Assembly: GCF_001400735.1 (NCBI RefSeq)
Contig: NZ_LJPW01000054.1
Span: forward strand, 113,841 to 177,840
Direction: 5' to 3'
DNA from: Pseudomonas caricapapayae
Lineage (GTDB): Bacteria > Pseudomonadota > Gammaproteobacteria > Pseudomonadales > Pseudomonadaceae
Length of the DNA: 64,000 bases
This document shows, in pieces, positions 37,117 to 46,278 of the stretch. Under the pieces are notes generated by a model, which saw only the letters and a program-made list of their open reading frames with translations, had not been told where the DNA came from and did no database searches. Within the stretch, counting starts at the first letter, position 1. Every line of letters begins with the position of its first letter. Made by a program: the position numbers and the translations under genes.

Positions 37117-38373
37117 ATGTTGAACAAAATTGATCCTACCGTACAAGCCACTACGGCCCATGCTGTTGAGGGCCCCGCAAGCCCCACGCCGATGCGACTG
37201 GATGCTGCGCAAGGTCAGCGGCCACTGCCGCCCATGGACGCGCCATCGCCTTTGCGCTTGCGAGCGTCAGCCGCGGCGGCGAGCGAGGCGGCGCACGCGA
37301 GTTCTTCAACATCCGGCAGCGTGGCAACAGATGAAGCGGGCCCCGCGCCTGATCGACAAACATCGAATATCAATCCGATAAAGCTTTTTGCTCAAATGAT
37401 GGTGGGCGTTCTTTCATTGACTGCCGGCTACCGCATGGCGAGATTTCCAGGAGACTTTGCGAAAGATCCGGGTGGCAGTCTGTGGGCCGCCATCAACCTC
37501 CAGCATCGTTCCTCGCCAGCAGATCTGGTACAAGGTAACCACACGGTCCTGGAGCGTTATGGCAACCATATTCCTAAAGACAGTGACTGTTTCAAAGCAA
37601 AGGCGGATGTCACGCACGACATCCCTTCTGGCGTAGCAGGTCTGTGGAACTATAGAACCCAACAGGTGAAACTGAACCCCAACATTGCGCTTGAACGTCA
37701 CCCGGCCAACGTCGCAGGCCACGAGTTCATACACTGTTACACCCACCCGGAGTTCCGGGATCGCCACATCAATCATCCGCACTGGAAAGCCCTGAACGAA
37801 GGTCTGACCACTCATCTCACGGAAAAGCTGCCACCGCCGAAACGTCTTTTGCCGATCCCTTTGGCCAAAGACCCTTATCACGGTTTCAAACTGGCCACAG
37901 GAGACTCCTGGCCCGGCGCGGCGAAACGCATTGAAGGCGCTGTTGGCGAAGATACGCTGCTGAAGGCGTTCTTCGGCGGCGACGATGACGCCATCGGTGA
38001 AGTTGCCAAAGCCGCTGCCCGGATCTATCCCAGACTTGCGTCCAGCCGCACCGAGCAGGAGTTGTACAGAGCCGGAATGATGCGGGGCTCGCAGCAGTTG
38101 GCCGAGTGCTACGCAGGTGCCTTGCTCGCCAGTGGTCAGCCTTTGCCCAAAAGCTGGACACTTAACATGCTCCCGGTTTTCAGCTTCTCGGACATGCAGC
38201 CCGAGCAGGCGAAAAAGGCACAATTACAAGCCGAGAAGAGCCACGAGCGCATGGGCATCATATTTGATGCCGCCTTTTTCTCACCTGACCTGAAGACCCA
38301 ACGACAGGCACTGGGCATGCTGCGTGAAGATCTGCTGATGCACTGGGAAAAAGTTTTGCCCGATAAAGACTGA
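37117..38373 (+). CDS. Putative type III effector with gluzincin-type zinc protease motif
   Basis: 418 residues from the ATG at 37117, with GAGGG eight bases upstream; the longer TTG-initiated frame overlaps the chaperone stop. Residues 1-90 are rich in Ala, Ser, Pro and Thr and look disordered, as in type III secretion signals. The central domain has HEFIH (His202, Glu203, His206) followed by LNEGLTTH with Glu228, the gluzincin arrangement of two His and one Glu zinc ligands. No signal peptide. It is 11 bases after the chaperone gene under one hrp box. Much longer than HopH1-type zinc proteases (about 220 residues) and I do not recognise a named Hop family. Effector status rests on promoter, chaperone and N-terminus. 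Confidence 0.82.
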   Translation: MLNKIDPTVQATTAHAVEGPASPTPMRLDAAQGQRPLPPMDAPSPLRLRASAAAASEAAHASSSTSGSVATDEAGPAPDRQTSNINPIKLFAQMMVGVLSLTAGYRMARFPGDFAKDPGGSLWAAINLQHRSSPADLVQGNHTVLERYGNHIPKDSDCFKAKADVTHDIPSGVAGLWNYRTQQVKLNPNIALERHPANVAGHEFIHCYTHPEFRDRHINHPHWKALNEGLTTHLTEKLPPPKRLLPIPLAKDPYHGFKLATGDSWPGAAKRIEGAVGEDTLLKAFFGGDDDAIGEVAKAAARIYPRLASSRTEQELYRAGMMRGSQQLAECYAGALLASGQPLPKSWTLNMLPVFSFSDMQPEQAKKAQLQAEKSHERMGIIFDAAFFSPDLKTQRQALGMLREDLLMHWEKVLPDKD

Positions 38374-38416
38374 CCCTCGAAAGCGCGCATTCAAGGCTAC
38401 AAAGAAGGCACTGTGT

Positions 38417-38851
38417 TCACGTGCGCCTGGCCGCTATAGCCTCGACCTCTATCAGCGCTCCCGGCAATGGCAGCGCCACCACCTGCAGTGCCGTGCGTGC
38501 GGGTTTCAGGGGTTGGTCGGGAGTCCCGAAGAACTGCGTGTAACCGGCCTGCAGACCGGCAAAATCGAGCTTGCCGCCGGTTTCCTCGGCACCTACCAGA
38601 AACACTCGTAACTGGACGATATCGCCCAGATCGAGGTCCTGTTGCCGGAGGATTTTACGCAGCTTGTTAAACACCGAAACCGTCTGCACTTCGGTGTTGC
38701 CGTAGGCGGCGGGCGTACCCGCAGGGGCATGCGGGTCGTCAACGTCCGGCAACGTTCCGCTGACGAATATCAGGCTGCTCGAGGCTGGCACCGTCACCGT
38801 TTGCGAAATCGGAAAGTCGCCAACGCTGGTGCGTTCAATGCTGTCACTCAT
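38417..38851 (-). CDS. RidA family enamine/imine deaminase
   Basis: 144 residues of the RidA/YjgF/UK114 fold: SSSLIFVSGTLP, EVQTVSVFNKLRKILRQQDLDLGDIVQLRVFLV, and the C-terminal PARTALQVVALPLPGALIEVEAIAA with the conserved Arg that binds the carboxylate. These enzymes hydrolyse reactive imines and enamines to ketones and ammonia. As last gene of an operon with a flavin amine oxidase, it probably clears the imine product of that oxidase. Confidence 0.9.
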   Translation of the reverse strand: MSDSIERTSVGDFPISQTVTVPASSSLIFVSGTLPDVDDPHAPAGTPAAYGNTEVQTVSVFNKLRKILRQQDLDLGDIVQLRVFLVGAEETGGKLDFAGLQAGYTQFFGTPDQPLKPARTALQVVALPLPGALIEVEAIAARRT

Positions 38852-38892
38852 GGTATTTCTCCTTCAATGGACGTTTTTGCTGCAATAGGCGT

Positions 38893-40476
38893 TCACGACG
38901 CCGCAAGGACTGCGGTCTGTCGTTGTCGGGTGACACGCTCACCGAGTTGCCCGACCACATGGCGCGCCGAGTTGGCGGCAGACTCCTGCCAGATGCCGAC
39001 GCCGCTCTGCACCAGGCCGTCGCCAGCGAAGTACACACGTCCGTGAGGCTGATCCAGCAAGGCGCTGGCATCGGCCGGAAAATGTTCGCGTTGCAGCCAT
39101 GGGCCTTCGCTATAGGGGATCAGCTCCCAGGACACTGCCAGCGGACTGCGCAAGTGATGCGAATAACCCGGATGCAGCAGTTCTACTGCCTCTCTGGAGG
39201 CAGCGTATTGCGCATCGAAGGGTTTCGCGCCAAACACATCGGCCCCCTCCCCGGTTACATAACCGGCAACCAGCAAACCTTCGCGGGTGTTCAGGTCATT
39301 GCTGGGGTACCACAACAGACGTGCCGGATGATCGATCCACGACAGGCCACCGTAAGTCCGGTAATCGGTTTCCCAGAACCGCGGGGATTGCCACGCCACC
39401 TTGGTTGCCTGATCGTTGCGGGTGCTGAGCAAGGCAGCCTTGACCGGGTCGCTGAAGTCGGTGTCCAGCCTGGCCAGCAAAGGCAGTGGCAGGGTCGACA
39501 CCAGATAATCGGCGTGCACTGTCTGTTCGCGGCCACTGTGCTTGTCGTGGTAGGTGACCGCTACACCCTCATCCCGCTGACGGATCTGCCGCACCTGTGC
39601 GCCCAATTGCACCTGCTCGGTGAGGCGCTGGTAAAAAGCATCGGTAATACGGTCCATGCCGCCGACCGGCTGAAACATGGTGGCCGAGAACTCGGGAAAT
39701 TCAGTGTGCAGCAGCGCACCCCACAGCTCGGGATGCAGCAGGCACTCCAGCGCCAGCGGTTGCGCACTGATCGGCAATGCTCCCGGATGCGAGAGCGACT
39801 CCCGGTGTCCCGAACGCAGGCTGCCTTCATACGCCAGCTCCTGCGAGAGGTCGCCGTACACCTGCAAAAACGCCAATAGACGCCGGCGTTCTTCATCGCT
39901 CAATACATCGTCCAGCGCATCGCGCTTTACGGCCTTGGCCAGCAGGCCCGAGAGGTGGCCGCGAGCATCGTTGATGGCTTGGCCGACAGTGAAAGCCGGC
40001 TTTTTCAGATCCGGGCGAACCTGAGCGCCATGGCTGCTGTTGACCAGCACTTCAAGCGGCACGCTCAGCTCACTGCAGTAATCGAGCAGCGTGCGATGCT
40101 GGCTGGGAATGCGCGCCGGCCCGGCATTGAAATACAGCCCCGGGTCGAAGCCCACGGTCTGCGTGCGGCCATCCTTGTAGCTCACCCGATCGCCATTGCG
40201 CAGGGTCCAGTTACGACCGCCCACCCGATCACGGGCCTCCAGCACTTGCACGGTAAACCCTGCCCGTTTCAGCTCCAGCGCAGTAACCAGTCCGGCGATA
40301 CCGGCCCCCAGCACCAGTACGCGGGTGCCATGCCCCAGTCCGTCGCCGAGTTTCAGCGGTTGGGGCCTTCGGTGTGACGAAGGTCCCAGCCCCAGCACCG
40401 CAAGCGCGTCCTTGACGGCCTTTTCGCCGCCCACGGCAGCGATGCTGGAAAGTGCTTCACGTCGTGTCAGTCCCAT
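38893..40476 (-). CDS. Flavin-dependent amine / L-amino-acid oxidase
   Basis: 527 residues from the ATG at 40476. The N-terminus LTRREALSSIAAVGG resembles a Tat leader but lacks a strong hydrophobic core. The FAD-binding Rossmann motif is RVLVLGAGIAGLVTALELKRAGFTVQVLEARDRVGGR, and the amine-oxidase C-terminal FAD motif is GRVYFAGDGLVQSGVGIWQESAANSARHV. It oxidises an amine or alpha-amino group to an imine, producing hydrogen peroxide. Neighbouring importer genes and RidA suggest an amino-acid-like substrate. Confidence 0.87.
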   Translation of the reverse strand: MGLTRREALSSIAAVGGEKAVKDALAVLGLGPSSHRRPQPLKLGDGLGHGTRVLVLGAGIAGLVTALELKRAGFTVQVLEARDRVGGRNWTLRNGDRVSYKDGRTQTVGFDPGLYFNAGPARIPSQHRTLLDYCSELSVPLEVLVNSSHGAQVRPDLKKPAFTVGQAINDARGHLSGLLAKAVKRDALDDVLSDEERRRLLAFLQVYGDLSQELAYEGSLRSGHRESLSHPGALPISAQPLALECLLHPELWGALLHTEFPEFSATMFQPVGGMDRITDAFYQRLTEQVQLGAQVRQIRQRDEGVAVTYHDKHSGREQTVHADYLVSTLPLPLLARLDTDFSDPVKAALLSTRNDQATKVAWQSPRFWETDYRTYGGLSWIDHPARLLWYPSNDLNTREGLLVAGYVTGEGADVFGAKPFDAQYAASREAVELLHPGYSHHLRSPLAVSWELIPYSEGPWLQREHFPADASALLDQPHGRVYFAGDGLVQSGVGIWQESAANSARHVVGQLGERVTRQRQTAVLAAS

Positions 40477-40499
40477 GTCCTCATACTCCCTCGAAGGCC

Positions 40500-41429
40500 T
40501 CAATCCGGCAGGCCGGGCGGGTTGATCAGCGACCGGTCGACACGCTCCACGTCCAGGCCCCAGCGCTTGAGCACCTGCTCGTACTGTCCACCGGCAATCG
40601 CGCCTTCCAGTGCAGTGTGAATCGGCTTGACCAGGCCATTGTCCTTGCGCGTGGTCACGGCGATATCCGCCTGCAGTGGCCAGCCGCCGTTGACCGTACC
40701 TACCCGCTTGATGCCACCGGTAATGGCGGCCGAATAGGCGTACACCGAATTGGGCCCGAACAGCGCATCACTGCGACCCGACTGAATGGCAAGCTGCGCA
40801 GCCGCCTGGTCATCGAAATACTGCAACAGCGCAGGCTTGATACCAGCCTTTTCGTTGGCCTCGTTCCATGCCAGCAAGACCTTTTCCTGATTGGTGCCGG
40901 AGCCGACGATGACCTTCAGCCCGGCAATGTCCGACGCCTGTTTTATCTCGCTGATGTTGCTGTTGGCCTTGACGTAGAAGCCCAGGACATCCTGACGGTA
41001 GGTGGCGAAATCAAAGCGCTTCTTGCGCGCTTCGGTCACGGTGACGTTACTGATCACTGCGTCGTATTTTCCCGAACTGACGCCCAGCGGCCAGTCCTCC
41101 CAACTGGTCTGCACCACGTTCAATTGCAGGCCCAGGCTGTCCGCCACCAGCTGCGCGGTATCGGCCTCACTGCCGATGGTGGTCTTGTCGTCATTAGCCA
41201 GCAGCGCCAAAGGCGGCCCGGCCACACCGGAAACCGCCACGGTAAACTTGCCCGGCTGGGCAAATTTGAAGCCCGCCGGGATCTGCGCGATGGCAGCCTC
41301 ATTGCGCGGTACATGGATGCGTTGTCGGTCGGGGCTAAGGTCGATCGGTTGCGCAGTCGAAGCAAAAGCACTTTGCGCCACGCCGACGGCAATCGTCAGC
41401 AGGGCCATACGGGCAGTGTTCACTAACAT
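40500..41429 (-). CDS. Polar amino-acid ABC transporter periplasmic binding protein
   Basis: 309 residues from the ATG at 41429 (AAGGAGC upstream), with a signal peptide (ARMALLTIAVGVAQSAFAS). Family-3 solute-binding motifs: GSEADTAQLVADSLGLQLNVVQTSWEDWPLGVSSGKYDAVISNVTVTEARKKRFDFATY. It feeds the permease and ATPase encoded upstream in the same operon. Ligand not readable beyond a polar amino acid or related amine. Confidence 0.9.
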   Translation of the reverse strand: MLVNTARMALLTIAVGVAQSAFASTAQPIDLSPDRQRIHVPRNEAAIAQIPAGFKFAQPGKFTVAVSGVAGPPLALLANDDKTTIGSEADTAQLVADSLGLQLNVVQTSWEDWPLGVSSGKYDAVISNVTVTEARKKRFDFATYRQDVLGFYVKANSNISEIKQASDIAGLKVIVGSGTNQEKVLLAWNEANEKAGIKPALLQYFDDQAAAQLAIQSGRSDALFGPNSVYAYSAAITGGIKRVGTVNGGWPLQADIAVTTRKDNGLVKPIHTALEGAIAGGQYEQVLKRWGLDVERVDRSLINPPGLPD

Positions 41430-41457
41430 CAGTAATTGCTCCTTGAAAACGGAAAAT

Positions 41458-42243
41458 TCACAGCACCTTGCCGAGGAAGGCAGCGGTGCGAGGATGTCGG
41501 GGGTGGTGGAACACCTGTTCCGGCGGCCCTTGCTCAATCAATTGGCCATCACAGAGAAACACCACGTGGTCCGCCACTTCCCGGGCAAAGCCGATCTCGT
41601 GGGTCACTACCACCAGCGTGACACCCAGACGAGTGAGCCCCTTGATGACGTCCAGCACCTCGCCGACCAGTTCGGGATCGAGGGCCGAGGTGGGTTCATC
41701 GAACAGCAGCACCTTGGGGTCCAGCGCCAGCGCCCGGGCAATGGCGACCCGCTGCTGCTGACCACCGGAAAGCTGGCGTGGGTAAGCGTCCACCTTGTCC
41801 GCCAGACCGACCCTGGCCAGCAACTCACCTGCTCTTGCCTGCGCGTCGGCCTTGCTCCAGCGTTTGTGGGCCAGAGGTGCTTCGGCAATGTTTTCCCAGG
41901 CGGTCAGGTGCGGGAACAGGTTGAAATTCTGGAACACAAAGCCGACCTCGATCCGCCGCTTGAGAATCTCGCGCTCCTTGAGCTCATAGAGCAGATCACC
42001 CTTGCGCCGATAGCCCACGTAGTCACCGTCGATGGTGATGTAGCCGCTGTCGATCTTTTCCAGATGGTTGATGGTGCGCAGCAATGTGGATTTTCCGGAA
42101 CCGGAAGGTCCGAGAATCACCGTGACCTTGCCTGGCTCGATGGTCAGGTCGATGTTCTTGAGCACCTGCTGACTACCAAAGCGCTTGCCCACGCCCTGGA
42201 TCTGAATGCGTCCTGCGCGAACCGGCGTCGAGACCTCACTCAT
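41458..42243 (-). CDS. Polar amino-acid ABC transporter ATPase (GlnQ/HisP-like)
   Basis: 261 residues. Walker A GPSGSGKST, signature LSGGQQQRVAIARAL, Walker B VLLFDEPTSALDPELVGEVL, the GlnQ/HisP pattern, and the FNLFPHLTAWENI Q-loop segment. It overlaps the permease gene by four bases and precedes the binding-protein gene by 28 bases. Confidence 0.94.
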   Translation of the reverse strand: MSEVSTPVRAGRIQIQGVGKRFGSQQVLKNIDLTIEPGKVTVILGPSGSGKSTLLRTINHLEKIDSGYITIDGDYVGYRRKGDLLYELKEREILKRRIEVGFVFQNFNLFPHLTAWENIAEAPLAHKRWSKADAQARAGELLARVGLADKVDAYPRQLSGGQQQRVAIARALALDPKVLLFDEPTSALDPELVGEVLDVIKGLTRLGVTLVVVTHEIGFAREVADHVVFLCDGQLIEQGPPEQVFHHPRHPRTAAFLGKVL

Positions 42244-43220
42244 GATGCATCCCCCTGCCCCGGCTTGAGCCAGCCGCGCACTCGCTGCAGGGGTGTCGGC
42301 GGCAAGACACGCGCCGTACCGCGCGCAAAATGCCGCTCGACGTAGTATTGCGCGCTGGTCAGCAGCGTGGTGATGATCAGGTACCAGACGGTGGCAACAA
42401 TCAGCAACGGAATCACCGCCTGGGTCCGGTTGTAGATGACCTGTACGGTGTAGAACAGCTCCGGCAAGGCCAGCACGTAAACAATCGACGTACCCTTGAC
42501 CAGACCGATGATTTCGTTGAATCCCGAAGGCAGAATCGAGCGCAGCGCCTGGGGCAGGATGATACGGAACACCCGTCGCGATGCAGGCAGGCCCAGGGCC
42601 GCGGCTGCTTCATGCTGGCCAGCGTCGACACCGATCAGGCCGCCACGAATGATTTCTGCGGTATACGCCGCCTGCATCAGGCTCAGGCCCAGTACCGCCA
42701 CCGTAAATTGGCTGAGCACATCTACCGTCGACCATTCGGCGAAGACCAGATGGGTGAACGGCACCCCCAGTACGATACGGTCGTACAGGTAGGCGAAGTT
42801 GTAGAGGATGATCAACACCAGCAGCGCCGGCATCGAGCGGAAAAACCAGATGTAACCCCAGGCCAGCGCCGCCAGCAGCGGCGAGCCCGACAGACGTGCC
42901 AACGCCAGCGCCGTGCCGAGAACGATGCTGAACACCGTGCTCAGCAGCGTCAACAGCAGCGTCTGCCCAAGCCCGCGCAGCACCGATGGAGAGAAGAACC
43001 ATTGGCCAAAGACGCCCCACTCCCAACGGGGGTTGGTCGCCAGCGAATACACAACGGCGATCAGCACCAGTGCAGCGAATACCGTCCCCATCCAGCGACC
43101 GGGATGCCGGGCCGGTACCACTTGCAACGCCTTGATTGGTGGTGTCGATGCCCGGCTCTGGCGCGGCGGATAACGACGCTCCTCATCAATGAAATCATAG
43201 GGTTTGGCGACAATGGTCAT
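42240..43220 (-). CDS. Polar amino-acid ABC transporter permease (His/Glu/Gln family)
   Basis: 326 residues with a soluble N-terminus of about 40 residues and then five to six membrane segments. The conserved coupling loop reads GGLIGVDAGQHEAAAALGLPASRRVFRIILPQALR. Only one permease gene is present, so the channel is probably a homodimer. It lies 41 bases after the TonB receptor gene in the same orientation. Confidence 0.92.
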   Translation of the reverse strand: MTIVAKPYDFIDEERRYPPRQSRASTPPIKALQVVPARHPGRWMGTVFAALVLIAVVYSLATNPRWEWGVFGQWFFSPSVLRGLGQTLLLTLLSTVFSIVLGTALALARLSGSPLLAALAWGYIWFFRSMPALLVLIILYNFAYLYDRIVLGVPFTHLVFAEWSTVDVLSQFTVAVLGLSLMQAAYTAEIIRGGLIGVDAGQHEAAAALGLPASRRVFRIILPQALRSILPSGFNEIIGLVKGTSIVYVLALPELFYTVQVIYNRTQAVIPLLIVATVWYLIITTLLTSAQYYVERHFARGTARVLPPTPLQRVRGWLKPGQGDAS

Positions 43221-43261
43221 GTTTGTTCCTCGCAGGCAATAGGGGTTGTCAGGTGCTGGCC

Positions 43262-45712
43262 TTAGAAGGCGTAAGTCAGCCGGGTGTAGTAGTAGCCACC
43301 GGTGAAACCGTAGGGCGAATAGGTGCCGTAACTGCTGACCATGGTGCTGCTGGGAACCCCCTGCTTTTTCGGATAGATGTCGAACAGGTTCTTGGCGCCG
43401 ACGGCAACGTCGAGGTTTTTGCTGAGGGTGTAGCCAAGGTCCAGATCAGTGATCCATTTGGCTGCGTAGACTCGATCCAGATCACGATCGGCCGAGGCAT
43501 TGACCTCCTTGTAAGAGCCATAACGGGTCAGCGTCAGGTTCAGGTTGAGGCGCTCAAGACTCCAGTCGCCGCCCAGAATCAGCTTGGTGCGTGGCTGCAC
43601 GCCGGTGATGAGGTTGCGCGCCTCGCGGTCCATCAACTCATAGGAGGTACCGAGGATTGCGGTGGACTCCTTGTAGCCGAGAATTTTTGTCTGGTTCCAG
43701 TTGAACGCTGCCGTCCACTTCACCGAGCCATACTGGCCCAGGTCCTGGCTGTAGTTGCTGACCAGGTCCAGGCCCTTGGTGCGGGTGTCAGCACCGTTGA
43801 TGAAGTACTGGCCGCCCGAGGTCGAATCGATACCATTGTTGAGCAGCACCTGAGTGACCTCGTCGCCCAGCAGGGTGCCGGTCAGGGTGATGCGGTCACG
43901 CAGATTGATCACATAGGCATCGGCCGTCAGGTTCAGGCGATCGGTAGGCGTCAGCGTGAAGCCGAGGCTGAAGTTGGTGGAGCGCTCCGGCTTGAGGTTT
44001 TCGGCCCCCAACGCTTTCGCAGCACCGGAACCGGTTGGCAATACGCCGTAGTTGATCGACTGATAAACGCCGTCCACCACGCCGTAGGTGGTCGAGCGCG
44101 CACTGAACAGGCTGTTGGCCAGGGACGGCGCACGGAAGCCGTTGCTGACGGTCGCACGGACGGCAAATTGTGGCGTGAAGTCGTAGCGTGTAGTCAGCTT
44201 GCCGCTGCGCGTTGCGCCCACGCCCTGGTTGTAATGTTCATAGCGAAATGCGCTGCCGACATACCAGTCAGGCACAGGGTTGAAGCCTGCGTCGATATAA
44301 CTGGCGACACTGTTACGCGAGGCGCTGCTTTGTTCCTCGGGCGAGATACCGTTGGTGACCTGCGCCCCTGACGAGGCGCAATTGCCGGGTGCAACGCAGT
44401 AGCCACCGTTGGCATAGGACTCGTAGTCACCGGCCTGCACCTCATACGTGTCGCGCCGGTGTTCGAAGCCGTAGGACAGATCGAGAGGCTTTTGCAGGCC
44501 TATATCGAAGCTGCGCTTGAAGTCCAGGTTGGTGGTCAGCTCAGTGGATATCCACGTGCCGGAAGTGAAGCTGTTGGGCGTGGCCTCACCAAGTGACGGG
44601 TTCTGATTGTGCGTGGTGCCCTGCTCTGCCTCGTTGCGTCCATAGGTGCTGGACAGATCCCAGGCCCACTCACCAAGTGTGCCTTTGCCCCCGAATGCAG
44701 CCTGAAAATCGTCTTCGTCGATGTACCAGGTCGGCGTGTACCCCGCCGGGTAACCATTAGGTCCGGTGGTGATGGTATTGGTGATGGTCGGCAGGCGAAA
44801 ATTCTGCCCCTGCTCAGCCTTGCGCCGTGAGTACGTGGTGAAGGAATACAGACTGAAGCTGTCGTGAATCGGCAGTTCGGCGTTGTAACCCAGGGTCAGG
44901 AGATTGGTCTTCGGCGTGCCGTAGCCGCCATACGTGGACTTGCCTGCCAGGTCGTAGGCCTGCTCATAACTGTAACCGTTGGCGCTGGCCTTGTTGTCGT
45001 CGTTCTGGCTGCGGGCGTCCAGCGCCATTTGCACTATGCCCCCGTCGCCGATTTCGAAACCCTTGTTGAGGCTTTGCTGCACGGTCTGCTTCTTGCCGTC
45101 ATAACCAAGCCCGGCATTGGTCACCGACGTGCCGTTGATGTCGGCCTTGAGGATGACGTTGATGACCCCGGCGATGGCATCGGAGCCGTATTGGGCCGCC
45201 GCACCGTCACGCAGCACTTCAACATGGTCGATGGCACTTGTGGGGATCAGGTCCAGGTCAGCCGGAGCAGCCCCGGTGTTAATGCCGTTGATGTTCAGGG
45301 TGGCACTGGTATGCCGGCGCTTGCCGTTGACCAGCACCAGCACTTCGGCGGCGCTGAGGCCACGCAGGTTCGGCGCACGGGCGATACCGCTGGCGTCCCA
45401 GCCAGTCTTTTCCGGCAGGCTCAGCGATGGAATCACTGCGCTCAACGCTTCCATCAGGCCGGGCTTGCCGGTGCTCTGTAATTGTCTGGCGCTGACCACA
45501 TCGATCGGCACCGGGCTGCTGGTCACGGTACGTTGCTCGGCACCACGATTACCGGTGACTACCACGGTGGACAAGGTACGCGGGTCATCCCCGGCTGTTT
45601 TTTCCTCGGCCTTTATCGTCCCTGACAGCAACACGCCCCCTATCGCCAACGTCAAAGGGCAGTAGCCCAGCACAGCAGTCGAGATACGGACACGTTGTAA
45701 GGCTTGTTTCAT
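43262..45712 (-). CDS. TonB-dependent outer-membrane receptor
   Basis: 816 residues from the ATG at 45712 (GGAG upstream). Signal peptide near residues 1-35, then a TonB box region (STVVVTGNRGAEQRT), plug domain (VLVLVNGKRRHTS, VEVLRDGAAAQYGSDAIAGVINVIL), and a large beta-barrel ending in aromatic Phe (YTRLTYAF). It is the first gene of an operon with an amino-acid importer and amine oxidase. It is thus more likely a receptor for that organic substrate than for a siderophore. Confidence 0.93.
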   Translation of the reverse strand: MKQALQRVRISTAVLGYCPLTLAIGGVLLSGTIKAEEKTAGDDPRTLSTVVVTGNRGAEQRTVTSSPVPIDVVSARQLQSTGKPGLMEALSAVIPSLSLPEKTGWDASGIARAPNLRGLSAAEVLVLVNGKRRHTSATLNINGINTGAAPADLDLIPTSAIDHVEVLRDGAAAQYGSDAIAGVINVILKADINGTSVTNAGLGYDGKKQTVQQSLNKGFEIGDGGIVQMALDARSQNDDNKASANGYSYEQAYDLAGKSTYGGYGTPKTNLLTLGYNAELPIHDSFSLYSFTTYSRRKAEQGQNFRLPTITNTITTGPNGYPAGYTPTWYIDEDDFQAAFGGKGTLGEWAWDLSSTYGRNEAEQGTTHNQNPSLGEATPNSFTSGTWISTELTTNLDFKRSFDIGLQKPLDLSYGFEHRRDTYEVQAGDYESYANGGYCVAPGNCASSGAQVTNGISPEEQSSASRNSVASYIDAGFNPVPDWYVGSAFRYEHYNQGVGATRSGKLTTRYDFTPQFAVRATVSNGFRAPSLANSLFSARSTTYGVVDGVYQSINYGVLPTGSGAAKALGAENLKPERSTNFSLGFTLTPTDRLNLTADAYVINLRDRITLTGTLLGDEVTQVLLNNGIDSTSGGQYFINGADTRTKGLDLVSNYSQDLGQYGSVKWTAAFNWNQTKILGYKESTAILGTSYELMDREARNLITGVQPRTKLILGGDWSLERLNLNLTLTRYGSYKEVNASADRDLDRVYAAKWITDLDLGYTLSKNLDVAVGAKNLFDIYPKKQGVPSSTMVSSYGTYSPYGFTGGYYYTRLTYAF

Positions 45713-46225
45713 ATCCACTCCAGAAATGGCCGTCATCCCAGCCACCCCTCCAGATCGCGAAGTCGTGCATCCCGGCGGTCGGGGTGACAGCGTGGCCTGC
45801 ACGTTTTAAAAGTGATTACCGACGCGCAGAGAAATCTGCGGACCGGGTCCGGCACTCAGCGGCGAGGACGGGGCATGGGGTGGAAAACGGTCGAGCGCGG
45901 AGGTATTGCGACACGCCTGTCAACGACAGAGCGAAAGAGATGAAGCCAATGGCAGGATTGAACAGGCAACATACGTCGAACTCCCTTCCAACGATTCTGC
46001 TTTGGGGCTCAGTGCTACATGGCCCCTGTCATGCTGCGCGGGCTGGCGGCACGAGACACAGAATCTCGATCAAGACTGGTACCATCCGAGGTAAGGGGTA
46101 GGCTGTTGAAACCAAACATAACGGAATCAATTTCGAAAATATAATTCTATTTGGTCATAAGCTAATATTATTATTTCTGATCTTTATATTTATTATCATT
46201 CATAAATATCATTTTTAATCGTCGC
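45713..46225. other. Gene-less region, right half very AT-rich
   Basis: No gene seen in about 510 bases. The first 300 bases form the likely promoter region and leader of the TonB receptor operon. Bases 46120-46220 are strikingly AT-rich, and a weak Fur-like TGATAAT half-site occurs there on the minus strand (complement of ATTATCA at 46192-46198). It is more than 470 bases from the receptor start, so its role is doubtful. Confidence 0.5.
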
Positions 46226-46229
46226 ATGT

Positions 46230-46258
46230 CCTGCTGACCGGAAGCCCCGGTCAGCAGG
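46230..46258 (-). terminator. Strong hairpin after the DUF3313 gene
   Basis: CCTGCTGACCGG (46230-46241) and CCGGTCAGCAGG (46247-46258) form a perfect 12-bp stem with a 5-base loop, 20 bases after the stop codon of the lipoprotein gene. The T-run on the minus strand is not directly adjacent, so it may be a weak rho-independent terminator or a transcript-protecting stem. Confidence 0.65.
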
Positions 46259-46278
46259 TCTGAAGCCCCGACAATGAT

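Noticed and set aside
46160..46215. Fur box for the TonB receptor
   Set aside because: Only one TGATAAT half-site is convincing in AT-rich DNA where such matches are expected, and it is more than 470 bases from the receptor gene.
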